64,000 bases of DNA from Trichuris trichiura (Eukaryota; Nematoda; Enoplea; Trichinellida; Trichuridae), in the NCBI GenBank assembly GCA_037903355.1, contig JBAJFE010000037.1, positions 1,116,001 to 1,180,000 of the forward strand, given 5' to 3'. A program made the position numbers and the translations under genes. The stretch's first letter is position 1, and each line of letters begins with the position of its first letter. Shown here one piece after another: positions 45,416-59,313 of this stretch. The notes beneath the pieces were generated by a model that was given only the letters and a program-made list of their open reading frames with translations, had not been told where the DNA came from and ran no database searches.

Positions 45416-47470
45416 GTGTTTCGATTATTTGATACGGTGAATGCAACGGTACAGTGTCATTTTCAATTTTCAAGTACGGTCACTTATTTCATTTCAACTT
45501 TGGGCAAGCAGTTTTTTTTGCAACAACATGTCAGCCTTCTCGATGCGACATCTACTGTTATTGTTGAAATGTTGCTTTTGCCAAACTGGGTGGCCTTTCA
45601 ATGGTCTATCTTTATCCGTGGTTTTGAAGTTCAAATGATGTTTTGTTGCACTATCGTCTTTGTGCAAATGAATTATCAGCATTTGAATTGACGAACGTAA
45701 ATGCTAGTAGAATGCATGGTCAGCGTAGTTTAGTTGCTATGCGCAAATGGTAGAGTTTTCAGAAATTGAAAGAAGTGGTGTAACTTAACGAGGATTTATA
45801 GTGATCTTCATCGGATGGCATATTAAACCTATCAACGAAACATCTGACGCTCAGAAGCTGTAAATTATTGTTACCGTTTGCCATCTGTTTACCGGCCTTC
45901 ACCAAAGAAGTGAATTCAGTTCAGCTATGATGAAATAAATTATTTTTAATAAATGAAATCCCAGTAGAAGGAGCAGTGTTTAAAAAGCACCATTCTGACG
46001 ACTAAACTTTATGACAAAATCAGACTTCGAATTTGATATATCCTGGCGGTTTTTTCAACATAAACGTTGGTATAACGATAGTAAGGCATTGTTGTTAAGT
46101 ACCTGTTCGAGGGATGTTTACTTTTAAGGAATAAATATGTACACGAGAAAAGTGGTATTGCAGGCACGCCAACAATTCGTTTAGCAAGTCGAGTTGTGCA
46201 TCGTTTGAGAACTCATTTCGTTTGCGGTGGTTTTGTTAACGTAGAGAAAGACTTAAAAAATTTAAAGAACAAATATTGACAATGAATGATTCTGTATTTT
46301 TAAAAATCAAAGTAGCGTACGTTTGCAGCAAATAAACTTCTGATTGGAGTGGGCAATGAAAAGCGTTCAATTATGTTGAATCCCTGTAATTTAGACAAAA
46401 AGGGAATGCGGCTTCCGGTTTGGTAGTTTTGATTTACGCTTTGCGGAACAGGTGCAGCAACGAATGGCCCATGAGCAGGAGGCCCGAAGTGCGTTACTTT
46501 TATAAACTTTTATTTCGATTCTATGCAGTGCCAGTTCGCTTGCCGTTAGAAGTACTTCCATTTTGAATGTAACAGTAGCATTAAGCGAGCTTATTTTTTT
46601 AAAACTGGGCCTACGCATCTCATCCTTACCGTGTGCGCACAGAGCCACTGCAACTTGCCCATATATATTTCGTGCTGCTAATAAAGGTAACCGTGAATTG
46701 TGTCAGAAATAACCATAATTGCTTTTTTTGTTAGCTTTCTGTACGAATTTGAAGTCTCAATTCACTGCATGAAGGAAGGAGTATCCTACTTGCGCATCGA
46801 TAAAATCACTGTATGAATTTCGGGGCTTTCAAAGTGACGGCGCATGGGGCAGCTAACGGCCTTTGGTAAGATTACAATGTTGCAGGGTTTTGGTTGATTG
46901 CTGAAATTGTCGTGCGCAATTTCTGTATACCGCGTTACGTTAATTTACCATATTTAGTTGGTTTCAGCCTCACGAATGTTACGGTTAATTTATTTGTCCT
47001 AGATGATTCTTTAGGCTTATTTTCTATACTTACAAATTTGCATTGGCCTTAGTGGTGAGCCTGTGGGAGAAAAGACTGGCATATTCTTTTGTTCTTTTAA
47101 AGCAAACTGTGAGCACCGTGCTGGTATTCATTTCGAGGTACGTTTCCCGCGCTGAACGTCCAAGAGAACAGTCGTGTGGCTGCCCATGGCAGCAGTGGGA
47201 GTTTTATATTGTCTTCTGGGAACACCCGAAATGCGGCTTGTTCGTAGAAGGTCGCCTCGTCTTCATTTTGGTCTACCGATTGAATAAAACGACCCAATCA
47301 TGTGATAGCTGGATATTTACAGTATGCTTCTATAATGGTTTCCAAGTTCGTTGGACTGGTGGTTTGCATTACCGTTTCCGTAAGGTTACGTGTTTCGATT
47401 ATTTTGTTCTCTTCGCGCCGAATGGTCATTCGGGCATGATGTATTGGTGTTTTATAGGACGAGCGTAGAC
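45416..47470. other. Intergenic or 5' region of KDM1B, unclear
   Basis: A plus-strand exon-like piece lies at about 47024-47135, between an acceptor (gccttag) and a GTACGT donor; one frame reads GEPVGEKTGIFFCSFKANCE. It might be an upstream KDM1B exon. A 141-codon frame at 47043-47468 and minus-strand frames at 46391-46648 and 47097-47486 overlap it and match nothing I know. I cannot decide between them. Confidence 0.3.
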
Positions 47471-50400
47471 ATGTGCAGAAGTGCATTATCGAGACGACTG
47501 CGACCTACAAGCGAAAGATTGCAACGCCGCACAGTGAGGCAGAAGGCGTTTGGTAGACGTTTCCGCCAGAGACGTCCAGATGCGTTGGTTGAGATTAAGG
47601 ATGGAAAAGATGGAGTGGTAAAACGGTGTTCCAATGTTGCGTGTCGAGATGTTTATCCAGTCTGCGTAGCAGAGGCGTCTCATAGGTTTGCTATTTTATT
47701 CTCTTCTTATTTGATCATTGTATCTTTCGTTTAGATGCAGCAAAGGAAATGTGTCCTCTCGCTGGCACCACATTAGTACCGACGAGCATTTGTGTCAAGC
47801 ATGCTATGAATATTACACGTATGTTTGTGAGTCACGGCTTTTTGTTATTTTTTTTCTTCGTTAATATAGGTGCAAAGATGGCTTGCAGCTGGTCAGGCAG
47901 TGGAGAAGACGATGGAAATCCGGAGGAGGCAAAAGTCAACCGTCCGTGAAGAATTTCATTGCCGAGGGTAAGTACTTTTAGCAAAAGATTTATTTTTTGA
48001 ACAAGCAGTCAGTTCCTTGTTATCATGCATAGCTTAGTAATTAAAAATGGGCGATTACTGGGTATATATTCGGGTTTCAACAAGACCTCTTAAGCTGCAG
48101 GCTTTAATAAAAAGATGATAAGTTAGGCTAGCGTTGAAAAATAATCTTTTGCATAGCTCTGAAACAACGCTGGTAAGCTAAGTGAGGTATACCTAATTAT
48201 CCTGAACATAACAAAAGGGTAAATAAGGTGATGAGTCTGAGTTGCACCTAAGGTTTTATTTAATAAGTCAGCTTCTAGCCATAGCAATTGCTGGTGGCAC
48301 ATGTTAGCGTTCACCACCGCTACCAAACAGCGTTGCTGAACAACGGTGCACTGTAATCCCGTAATCGCGGTAAAGTTGTTTTATTGCATTATAACTTTTA
48401 ATAACAAAGTCCGCATTGCTCGAAAAGCCTTGTTAACTATGCTAGGCGAATAAGTAGGTTTGCTTTAGGTATTTTTGTTTTTCAGTCACTTTTAACGTTA
48501 TGCATATATTTGGTTATAAGTTGTATCTCCCTTTTTTGTCATTGTTGTCCTGCCTTACCCTTTATAGCAGTAGTGAGCAACAACAATTTGAGGGTGTCTC
48601 ACCCGAGCGACGTAGTATAATCTATATCTTCATGTAGGAGCAATGCAGAAGGTCTCTTGTTCAGCAGCCCGAAAAAACTACTATTACGTAACTTTTGCTA
48701 TGTTTATCCGTTATGATTTTTCTGCAATCGTTCCGTAAAGTATCAGTAAAGAGTTGGTTAACGAAAGCATACAGAGTAGGCTAGCGTATCTGAAGGCTTT
48801 TTGTCCATGAAAGCCTGCGTTTTTGTGATGTTCAGGCAGTCTACCTACTGTAAGAAGGGTTTTAACAAGCTTCGATTTTCATTTATGATGTTTAAGATGT
48901 GAATGAAACTCATTTCGCTTTGATCTTGCTTCCCACTTGGTCTTATAAACATTTTTCCATTGCCGTAATAATGTTATACATGCAATGTCAGTGGAAATAA
49001 TTCGGTGAAACGAGATGCGCGAAATCCTTTAATATTTTTCGGGAGGAATCGTTTAACGTACGAATGCGGTATAGCGATGAGAAATGGTTTTTCGTACCGG
49101 CTCGCAAGATAATAGAGCAAGTTTAATGCACGTACTTTCCCGTTGTCGAAATTACTCTTTCTTTCATCCAGAAACATTTTTAGCTGTAACCGAATGTAGC
49201 GCATTTAATACTTTTACAGTGTTCTTCTTTCTAGCCTCTGTTAAGCGCTCTGTCTTGTGACTGTTGTTATTATGCTAGGTTAGCATGACTCTGTTCGAGC
49301 GTTTCTTCATATTACTGCACGTCGAAAATCTGGAACGACTTTCTCTGCAACGTATCGCGGGTTGTGTGCAATCTGTGCATTGTGATGCCTATCCAAGAGT
49401 TCCACTGCCCTAATGTTGATATTCTTTCCAGTATCTCTCTAACCGTTCTTATATCTTCTGAAGCACCGCCTGTGCTCCCGAAATATGATAGTTGGCGTGT
49501 CTCGAGTTCGCCCAGTTTAGGAGGCAGAGCGGGTTGCATTTATAGACAATGCCAGGATTCACTGACCTGGTGAAATCTTGAGTTTTCATTGATAATAGTT
49601 AGTCTTACGTTAAATGCATTTCTTAAACTATGCGCCGAAATTGATAGCTTCGCGTGCAACTTCTTACTATAGCAAGGCTAGATGATTATTATTCATTTAT
49701 TTTTCTGAAAATAAGATTCTCTCTGGTTGATTTAGAATTTCGGGCTGAGAAGAGTACGAGGCTAATCCCAAGAGTTTTGAGTAAAAATTGGAGTAAGCAA
49801 AGTCGAAGGTGGCCCCTGTTGTCTTCCGTTTTGTAATAACGCCTTTTTTGTTTTCCGCTTTCGGCAACATGTGACCCTTTAGTTAAGGTAAGAAGGGTCT
49901 TTCATAGCTGGGCAAGTTTCATGTTAAAGTTTTTGCAAGCTTGTTTTTTTTATGGCTGAACCATCCTGTTATAAGCCTTTCTTTATTAAAAATACAATGA
50001 TTTCGAAACAAAACTTTTATCGACAGCAGTATATAGAATGAATGAATGAGAGCAAACGATCAACGGTAATTATGGCAGTGTGCAAAGTGAACGAAAAAAC
50101 TTGAAATGTCGGATTGTAGGTAAAAGGAGAAATAAACGTAGCATTAATTTAGAAAACCAACCTAAAATTGGAAGAGTAAGTGGAAGCTCGAATGGCTTTA
50201 CATAATAATAAAAAATAATAATAGTGATAATAATAAACTAAGTGAATTAAAATTAAAGAGTCAAGATAAGCAAAAAAAACTTGTTGGTTAATTAAATATC
50301 GCGATTTAGTTTCGAAATTTCGTTTGTAGGAATTTTAAGAAGAGATCAGGAAGCACGGTTTATTTTCAGCCGAATTTTGCCTTATATTGAATGTTTTGAG

Positions 50401-53400
50401 ACTGTGTTCCTTTATTCATTAGAGGTACTTCCGTATTGGGTCCAGTGTCGTTTGTGCGACAAATGGCGCCAAGTGACATCCATATCGCCGGAAGTAATTC
50501 AAACGTTTCGTTGCGAAAACAGCTTAGCCGAAAACGGGGAAGTCAACCAATGCACCGTTCTAGAAAATCCGGTAATTTGCATATATTGTTAGAATTGTTG
50601 AACCATGTTAGAACTGCGTTATTGACAGGTTGTAAAACATCCGCTCAGTGTTAATTGGTACCACAATCTGTCAACGCCAGTTATGCTAAAGAATAGCCCA
50701 GCAGGTCGATTTCTTGCTAATGAGTATTACTGTGACCTGGTGGGTATGAGTCCAACTAGTCGTCTCGATGACTGGCACACTGCTTATCCAAGTAGTGCAC
50801 ATTTCGAAACTATCTCATTCTATCTTACTGATCGTTATTGCAGTGTCAGAAGAGCTAGAGGAAGTTATGCAGCCTTTTTATTTGCCAAACGACTATGGTC
50901 GGGCGCTATCTTGTAGACCTGACGCCATGGAGTCGCAAGAATTAGAAGAATTTCCAGAATACAGAAGGTATATTGTCTGAAAATAATGTTGGAGATAACG
51001 TCAAAGTTTCTTACAGTGATCAGGCGTTGTACCTAAGCATTCGTAACCTTGTGATTGCATTGTGGTCGATAAATCCTAAAGTAGTAACTGTTCGGCGACT
51101 GTTTTCCATTAATTTGTGAAGCTCTCCCTGCAGGAGTGGGTGACACCGGAAAAGTGCAGGCAATTCTTGATTTGTCGCGGTCTGGTGCGCATATTGCTTG
51201 TTCACGAGGCAAATCGCATAGTTCGATATCTCACTCAGAAAGGGTTGGTTAATTTCGGTATTTTACCATCACCGCCGGATTTTTTTGCCAGTACTGCAAA
51301 TAGAGTAATATTCTTAACGTTAAACGTATATTTTTTTGTTATGCTTTGATTGGTACTCTTAAGCTTTCCGTGCTCATAATTGGTGCTGGGATATCGGGTT
51401 TGACAGCAGCACGACACCTACAAAACTTGGGTGCAGAAGTAAGTAGCTGGTTGGTAGTTACTTCATTTTCGTACGTTGGCGGTTTTCAGGTGATGATTTT
51501 GGAATCGAAAGGTGAAATAGGCGGCCGTATATGTGACACGCATCATATGGGTACAGTGGTTGGTAAAGGTGGTCAATTAATTACTGGAATTGTGAACAAC
51601 CCGTTTGCTGTGATGTGCATTCAGGTGGGTACTTGTCTCGACAAATCCTTTTAGAAGTTTGCGTTTTCGTACGTTCATTCAGGCTGGTCTCAAATATCGA
51701 CCGTTGTCCGATGCCTGTCCGCTATTTTGCAGCGATGGAAGTTTGGTGGACGCATATGCCGATAAGAAAGTTGAGTTTCACTTCAACAGTTTGCTGGACG
51801 CGGTCGAGTACTATCGCTCCAGAGCGAAAGAGGATAATAATCTCTTGGGTAGATGCCAATATGGTTTACTCTTGGCTACATTTCATGCGGTTTATTGAAG
51901 ATTTGCTTATGCAAATTCACGACACTTATCTTGAAGAGAATGGCACCAAATTTAATACAGTAATTAGTCACGTAACCGCTGCTCGCATTGCAATAACAGT
52001 TGTTGTTAATTATTACTAGACAGAAAATGAATTGCTTAGTTTCCACATTAGTAATTTGGAATATTCATGCGGTGCCAGTTTGGACAAAGTGTCCTCTATT
52101 CATTGGAGTCAGAATGAGCAATTTGCTCAGTTCGCTGGAAGGCATGCACTGATGACTAGTGGGTGCTCTAGCATAATTGACCGATTGGCCAATGGATTGA
52201 ACATAAAGCTTAAGCATAGAGTGAGCGTGCGGATTTTTTTTTCTTCGTCTTCTTAGTGAGCCGCTTCGCCTTCAGGTTACGAAAATTGATTACAGTGCTG
52301 GGCGGGTTAAAGTGTCTGTGGAAGGTGGTCGAATGTTTTACAGTGACAAGGTAAGCAAGTTTTTGCCTTTTTGTTCGATTTATTCTAACCACGTACGACA
52401 AAAATCCATAGGTATTAGTGACGGTGCCTTTGGCTGTTTTGCAAAACAATGCCATCGAGTTCATTCCTCAAATTCCGGAACGAAAGGCGAAGTCAATTGC
52501 TGCCCTCGGATGCGGAAAATTGGAGAAAGTACGTTCATCTTTTTCTTCACCGTATGCAGCTCGATAAAATCAAGTTTCAAACAATGGTTTTGTACAAAAT
52601 TTTTGATAGCGCTAATCTACAATAGATGAAAAACAGTTGTTTACGGCTAGCTAAATTTTGTACTCGTTTTCTTAGAGAGTTGCGCACGAGTGTACAACGA
52701 CAATATCTGCATTGCTTAATTTCAGATTCATATTGCTTTTATTTATCTACTTTCTATCCAACAATAATCATTGTCACCGAATTTGTAATATGTTGTTTTT
52801 AGTCAACTTTATTTATTATGTCATCAGTGCACACCGATTAAGGATAAGCTGTAGCTAAAGCCAATTTTCTAATGTGTCTATAAAGGCTTGTGTCATTTAA
52901 AATAGCAGTTTCGGTTTTCTTTCTTTGGTACTTCCGTCAGTTGCCCCACTCAAGCGGAAAAGTATGTCATTAACGAATATGTGTATATAAAACGCTTAAA
53001 ACTTTCTTGCGGGACCATAACCTTCATAGAGCGGAAAATTCTGCGACAGACAGAGTCCATTTTTTTTCAATTCTCTCATTCACCCGCTGACGACGGATGT
53101 AGGTTCTCATCCGAAAGCTCCAGCGAAATAAACACTTTCAAAAATGGGATCCCCGTCCGTCGCAAAATCTTTCACTTGTATATGTATATATAGAAAGTGT
53201 GGTTCTTTCGAGCGGGCCAATTAGGGCTTTCTGGAAAAGCGGGCTTTTTAAAGGTTAGACTGCAGTCCTATGTCTAAACGGTCTTCCTTGAATGGTCCGC
53301 TTGCTTATTGGTAAACAGGAACAACGAAAATGAAAATGCGATAGGCTTCAATTTTATTTGTTTTTAACACACCATTCGATTGGTTTGTATTTTGTTCTCG

Positions 53401-54757
53401 TAATCAAAATCTCGTTGAACAACACAATCGAGGCCGTCTGAGAAAAAGCTTTCATTTTAAAATTTATTGCTTTCCACTCGTACTCTGGCGAAATATTAAT
53501 AATTGCCTGCGGAGTTGTGACTATTGCAAAGAAGTGCCATTTTGAATCTTACCACGAAGACGTGTTTGTCATTACACTAATGGCGTAAGGGAAAACGTTC
53601 ACGGTTAAAGTCGGTTTTATGCGAGAGCATTAACGCAAGTCGTAGCCACTGCGTTTCGGAACTGTACTCAGAAAAGGACAGTTTATTTTTAACTGAATTG
53701 TTTTGTGACATGTCCGTAGTGGTAGAACACTGCTCATATGCGCTGTACGTAGTTTCGGGGTTACGGTTTTGTATGGGCGTATGTAACGATGCCGAATCGG
53801 TTGAACTTACGCGCTGTAACACCGTAACAGTTGAACGAAAAAAAGTACATCTTTATTCCGTACAAATTAAACAGATCGTCGTTTGCTTCCAAACTAAGTT
53901 CGCTAAGTGGTTCTCCATTAATCCAATTCTTGGTTTTGTTAGTTCACTGGTATTCTGTTGAACCATTTGGTTCCAAGGTGTTCCTTCGTTGAACTGCTTG
54001 AATTTTCGTTAATATGATGATATTATTGTTCTGAAGTAATGACCTTAGGTTTGTTAGTTTTTTTTGGGGAACGGACAGCTTAGGCAAATCACCCGAAGTC
54101 ATTGTAGCGGATACTTAGTCTAAACTTTTCCGTTTAGGTGGCGTTGCAGTTCCCTGAAAATTTCTGGGCAAAAAAGACACAGTCAGCCGACTATTTCGGC
54201 AATGTTGCCAGCGTTACCCTTCCTCGGGGTTTATTCAATGTTTTCTATGATTTTTCTCCTAAACAAGATGCATCCTGTGCGTCTGGTTCCAATGTTCTTA
54301 TGTGCTACTTAAGCGGTGAGGTGGTTGACCTGGTGAAAGTGAAAAGCGACGCAGAAACAGCGGCTATATGCTTGGAAACTCTCCGTCGACTCTTTCCTGA
54401 ACAGGTCTTCTTTTACCTTTTTTTAAATATTTTTTAAAAAATTTCATCCGTTGTTTTAGAAGGTCCCCGATCCGTTGAACTATATGGTCAGTCATTGGTC
54501 ACAAGATCCCGATATTGGCATGGCTTATAGCTATATCAAAGTTGGAGCCGACGGCGAAGATTACGACATTGTGGCGGAGGATTTGGCAAAAAGGGTATTT
54601 TTTTCCGGAGAGGCAAGCATGCTTTTGGACGCGATCCGCTTGATGTTGTACATTTTTGGTTTCGTCATTTTTTAAGGCTTCCAATCGGCAATTTCCTCAA
54701 ACGTTTACTGGCGCTCTGGTTTCCGGTCTGCGCGAGGTGTACAAGATTCTAGGCTGA
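47471..54757 (+). CDS. KDM1B: KDM1B/LSD2-type FAD-dependent histone H3K4 demethylase
   Basis: KDM1B removes mono- and dimethyl marks from H3K4 using FAD and O2, in the nucleus. The first recognised ATG is 47471 (MCRSALSRR), though an earlier exon is possible. The N-terminal zinc finger spans exons at about 47590-47690, 47735-47820 and 47872-47968 (CSNVACRDVYPVC, then SRWHHISTDEHLCQACY). After a 2.45-kb intron the CW zinc finger follows at about 50420-50572 (LPYWVQCRLCDKWRQV). Next are the SWIRM domain (EFPEYRR, then TPEKCRQFLICRGLVRI), the FAD dinucleotide fold (VLIIGAGISGLTAARHL at about 51370; EIGGRI), and amine-oxidase segments FHISNLEYSCGASLDKVSSI, LVTVPLAVL, GCGKLEK|VALQFP with the conserved Lys, and FFSGEASNRQFPQTFTGAL. 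The stop is at 54755-54757. A 1.6-kb intron splits LEK from VALQFP. No tower domain, as expected for LSD2 rather than LSD1. Confidence 0.92.
47969..50418. other. 2.45-kb KDM1B intron, possible nested antisense ORF
   Basis: This intron separates the N-terminal zinc finger from the CW domain. It contains one 75-codon ATG-initiated minus-strand frame at 49312-49539 (MQPALPPKLGELETRQLSYF) whose composition looks coding. A 76-codon minus-strand frame at 48974-49204 is less convincing. Neither has recognised homology. The right part (about 50160-50300) is very AT-rich. Confidence 0.35.
52535..54138. other. 1.6-kb KDM1B intron, no other gene seen
   Basis: The intron lies between the exons encoding AALGCGKLEK and VALQFPENFW. 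Open frames at 53577-53822 (minus) and 53698-53961 (plus) overlap antisense to each other without splice support. No mobile element is recognised. Confidence 0.5.
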
Positions 54758-55182
54758 AGTAAACGCTGCCCGGTTGGGGGAGGCGGCAATTAGTTCTTTG
54801 TTATTACTGGCTTTGTTGAATCCATTTAAAATGTTTTGCTCGCTCGCGTCAAACTGCGGCTGTTTTGCTTTGGCCGTTAGCTATGTGGGGTTCCGATCTG
54901 ACCGATCGGTTTGTTAGCTTTAAATTGTGACGTTTTGAATCGACATTCGGGCCGTTTGTCCTTTGTTGCCGTAGTAAATAATCATTCGTCAATGAGCATT
55001 GCTTATTATTCGGTGGTCGTCCTATCGGCATACCTTTAAAGTATCCGTGTATATTCCGTTGGTCAGTGCTTTTTTGAGGCAGTGTAAACATTCGGCTGGT
55101 AAGTTACGCATTTTTATTTTTGAAGTAAAATAAGGGAATGTTGTTCTTTTGGTGAGCTGACTGTTTGGCCAACAAGTGTCAC

Positions 55183-55672
55183 GCAGACGTTCCAAATACG
55201 GTCAGAGACTCGGCGCAGCGTATGGTCCTGATTTGCTTGGAACACAACTTACTGCGATGCTTTCGTCTCTTCAATCCCGCTCGGCAGCAGCCGGTAAGTG
55301 GCGTTCTCATTTTTATCTTTTCTCTTTGAATTGTTCACCATTCAACTTAGGCTGAGGTCGACTTGTCGTGGTTAGCGACCAGTCGAACTGCTTAGCCCTA
55401 AAATTTATAATTGATCGGACGAGAAATAGATCAACCTTCAGCGCGTCCGGGCTCGACAGACTTCCGCGTTAACAGCAGTCGTACCTTTCGATAAACTTAG
55501 GTCAGATCGCGATGACGGTATGTGTGCGACAATGCGGCCGTGTCCCACTGACGTAGATGAAGTAATACAGCAAGTCGCCACCGTAGTTCTCTATTTCTGA
55601 TTTCCTTTTCAAGTGATTGCTATGTTCATCTTTTACATCTGCTGTCGACCGTTAGACGAAGAGATCGATGGC
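55183..55672 (+). CDS. Candidate exons of an unrecognised gene
   Basis: Two pieces look like exons. 55183-~55292 follows an AAG acceptor and ends before GTAAGT; it encodes SRRRSKYGQRLGAAYGPDLL and more, rich in Ala, Leu and Ser. 55612-~55669 follows TTTTCAAG and ends before GTAAGT; it encodes a hydrophobic stretch IAMFIFYICCRPLDEEIDG. A middle piece at about 55500-55590 (MCATMRPCPTDVDEVIQQ) may also be coding. I could not join them in phase, and no family is recognised. Confidence 0.3.
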
Positions 55673-57180
55673 GGTAAGTCTTCGTCACGGCTGCCTGTTC
55701 AGCTATCCGTGCATGTATATTTCCTCAAGTCTATACATGTAATTGTATATACGTTCGAGTGGGAGCTCATGTCTGGAAAAAAGAGTAAATGGTACAGCTG
55801 CGAAATGCTTTGCCAGCGACGTAGAAGTCGAGATGCGCATCTGAATTGGTCGTACGTTGCAATGGCATTTCATGGCTTTACTAGTCTCACGTTTTTTCCT
55901 GCTTGGGCCGCCATTCGACGCGTGATACAGTTTCTCTGTTCACGAGGTGGTCGTTGATTGATGACTGAGATTCGTAGCGGCCATTAGGCGAAAAAAGCCG
56001 AGCATAGTTTAGCCCCCTCTGAGGCGATGCGGTTTGCTTCGGCAGGAGTTGTACCAAATTTATCGCCCTCCCAACACGCAGACCCCGACGAGCAATTAGC
56101 GCGCGATTCTATAACGTTCTGGCGTGTTTGATCCGATCTGAAAAGATCTCGTTTGCCAAGTTGGCCGACGCGCGCCAGTCGTCATCTCTCGGCGGCGGAA
56201 TCCAGTCGGCTGGAAAGAAGACTTTTTACGGTTCAAGTGGCCGCCGTCATGACGAGCACTCGGAATGACACGGTAGCCGGGTGCGTTGTTGCGCGCCGTC
56301 TGGACGATTAGTGATCCCCATAGTGCGACAGGCAAGGTTTCTTCTCCGTGCTTTCGTTTGAAAAAAGCGGTCGCCAAAGAAGGAGCACCGTTTGCAATGC
56401 AAATCGCCGGCGGTTTGTACCAGTCGCCAACCAATGGCACGACGACGGCACAATGGGCGCATTAGACGCCCATTCGCACTTTCCAAGCTCGCGATGGGTG
56501 TCCAAGAAAGCGTGACATCTCGTCAAAAAACTCTCCAATCCGGCGAGAGTTTATTTATCGCCATCATTGAAGCTTGGGACGGGATATTGTTGAACATTTT
56601 CGCCTTGAAACTGCCTCAAAGCGACAATCGCGACCATAGGCGATTCGTCTCCCGCCTTTCAAGAGACGGTTGATGTTTAAGCATGTTCGATTTCATTGGG
56701 ACAGTTCATTGGCCGCTGTTCGGCGTCCATAGGGCAAATGGGATACCATTACTTATGGGAACAAGAGAACACACGTGCAAACTTTTTTCTAAAAAGCTTT
56801 GGCAAAATGGACGGCGCGCCTATTTGCGTGGGTTCGTTGTCCCTTGCCGTCAACTTTTCGAGGAGGCTGTGCTTGTCATTTTCTCTAAGCTGCACACAAA
56901 GGGGAGATGATAGCTTAAGCGCGTAGAAAATATGAAGAATGAATGTACACTTCCTTTTCCGTGCCTGTCTATTCTTCACGGTGAGTCAGAGAGCGTTCGT
57001 CGAAAATGTGTGCATGCGAACTTAGGGAAACTATTACGACGTCGTCTGTTTTAACATTAGCGCTTTTGTGGTCGGCCAAGTAAAGAGTGACCAAGCTTTA
57101 TGCGGCTAAGTCGGCATCCATTCAGTTCGCATTTGTCCACAAGTTGGCCGACTATGTCAGAAAAATATATATATAGAGGG

Positions 57181-57203
57181 GGAGAGAGAGAGAGAGAAAG
57201 AGA
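57181..57203. repeat. GA microsatellite
   Basis: A run of GA dinucleotides, preceded by an AT run (aatatatatata) at about 57163-57175. Confidence 0.9.
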
Positions 57204-59291
57204 ATCTGGCGCTCCCGTTTTCTGCCTCCGCCGATCGGGTGGTTAGTTTGGAGGAATTTTTGTTTTTTCATTTACAGCCTCGCGTGCGAGTCCGCTTGTC
57301 ACCATCTGCTCTGGTTGCGCCCTATCGGAGGGGCCCGGGATGTTCGATCATCATTGTGGGTTAGTTTGCCGTGGCTGCACAAGAGTCGCCATAATCCGGT
57401 CTCGTCAGGCCATCGACCTTAACATTTCGGATGCATTTCGCTGATGGCACTTGTTTTTTTGTCCTTTTTATTCTTTATCATCATTAGGGAACGCGTCCGA
57501 AACCGGACCGGCAAGAATAGTACCTTGCTCGCGCGCGCCTGACGGACGAACAGCGACAGTTGGCAACAACGGACGTGCATGACCAAGTGGCAGACAAGAA
57601 AGGAAGTAGGGAGTGGGAGGAGAGGAAAGAAACTTTGCAAACGTGCGCAAGTACAAACTTTCCGTAGCGTACTGCTTTCTACGTCTGCCTGTGATTCCCC
57701 GATCTGTGTTGACATTTCGGACAGATCCGGTCAGTCGCCGACCGACTTCCGCGTCCATCGTCCGCTTTACAGCGCGCGAAAATGGCCCGTTGGCGTTGAA
57801 GACAAACATGGCCTGAACGTGAAGAAGTTGAAGAAAGTCTACGAACGGCTCAAAGGATAGAAGCAATTTTGTTTTGACAATTCTTCGCCGCGCCCACGTT
57901 CAAGAGCATCGCTCGTGCCCGCGCGCTATATTTGTCGACTTTTGCGTTCGTTCGATCCAGATAAAGATAGAGTCGGTCGCGTGACAGAACGCACGTCATC
58001 TAGGTGGCAAGGATAACATGACCAGTACGAGTAGTATAAATTTTTTCAAGGCGGCACTTTTATGCACCTTATCTAAACGGACATTGGAAGGGGGGAGAAG
58101 TTGGGGGGAGGTGAGATGCGATGGTCGTCCCGAATCAATGCCTCCCATCGATTCCATTGCGGTGCATTCATCTGGTCATTCCTCGAGACGCCGCTAATCC
58201 GCGGAGCGTTTCCCTGTGGTGTTGGCAATAAATGAAAAAGGCGAATGGCTTCAATGGAAATTGCGTAATCCAAACACGCCGATCGACGCTATTGAACGGT
58301 GAGCATTCATCGACCGGATAACGTTCGGCGCGTCGCGCCTGAGATCAAGCATTTGCCTGGCGTCGTGTCGTTGCCATGTTTCGGACACACCGGGATCAAT
58401 ATCCGTTCTTCAAAGTTGTCAAGGCCGGAAGAGATCCCCATTGCCAACTTCCGCATGCAACGGACGCCTCGATGCGCAAACAACTCCATTAGTGGTTCAG
58501 GGATATACGGGCTGCGCGCGAGCGCGCTCCAAAGGCCGGAACCAATTTTTCGGGTCGCAAAAAGTGACGTCGCTTTGCGTTGGCAGATTACATTTTCGCC
58601 TGGCCGGCTTAATGGACCGCATGTGCGGCGCAGGATTTTGTTCCGCTGTTCGGCCATGGAGTGCCAGGAGGAGGGGGAAGAAGGGGATAGAGACTGAGCG
58701 CAGAACGAGAAAGCATTTGGGCAAACAAAATTGGACGGACACATGGCGTTCCACCGGCGGCATCGTTACGTCTAGACCGGATCTTAGGCGCTCCTGAGAG
58801 AGCGACAGCAGAAGAGTCGACGACCTTGACAATTTGAGAACATCATCCTTTTTTTTGCTACTGTAGTCAAAAATGGCCTTCCATCTAATGTGACGCGACA
58901 ATCATCGGTTGGTACGATGTCGACAAAAATCTCATCGTTACTAAGCGGGAGCTTAATTAATCTGCTTCGATTGGCAAACGGATCTCCGAGCCATGGCGAC
59001 GGCGCGGATCGAGTGTCGCCGACTTATTGTTTGCTGTTTGCGCTCGTTTAGCCGTCATCTAAGGTTTCGGTCCTGTTGGGCGGCTGTTTGTACGAAAGTG
59101 GGCAGTCGGCTGACAGATATCACGTCAAAAGGGTAGCGGTGGTGGTAGACTCATGCGGAGTCGAGTCAATTGCGATCGCTTGGATATTTTTGCCCGCCAA
59201 AACGGATATTGTTACTAGATCACTGCTGTTTTCCTGTTTTACTTCCCTTGATGAACTCTGAGGCCGTAGGGCCGACCATGGCGCACGCGCG

Positions 59292-59313
59292 CTCTCTCTC
59301 TCTCTCACTCTCT
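59292..59313. repeat. CT microsatellite after GCGCGC
   Basis: An interrupted CT run directly following alternating GC (gcgcacgcgcg). The same arrangement recurs at 60401 and 63080. Confidence 0.9.
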
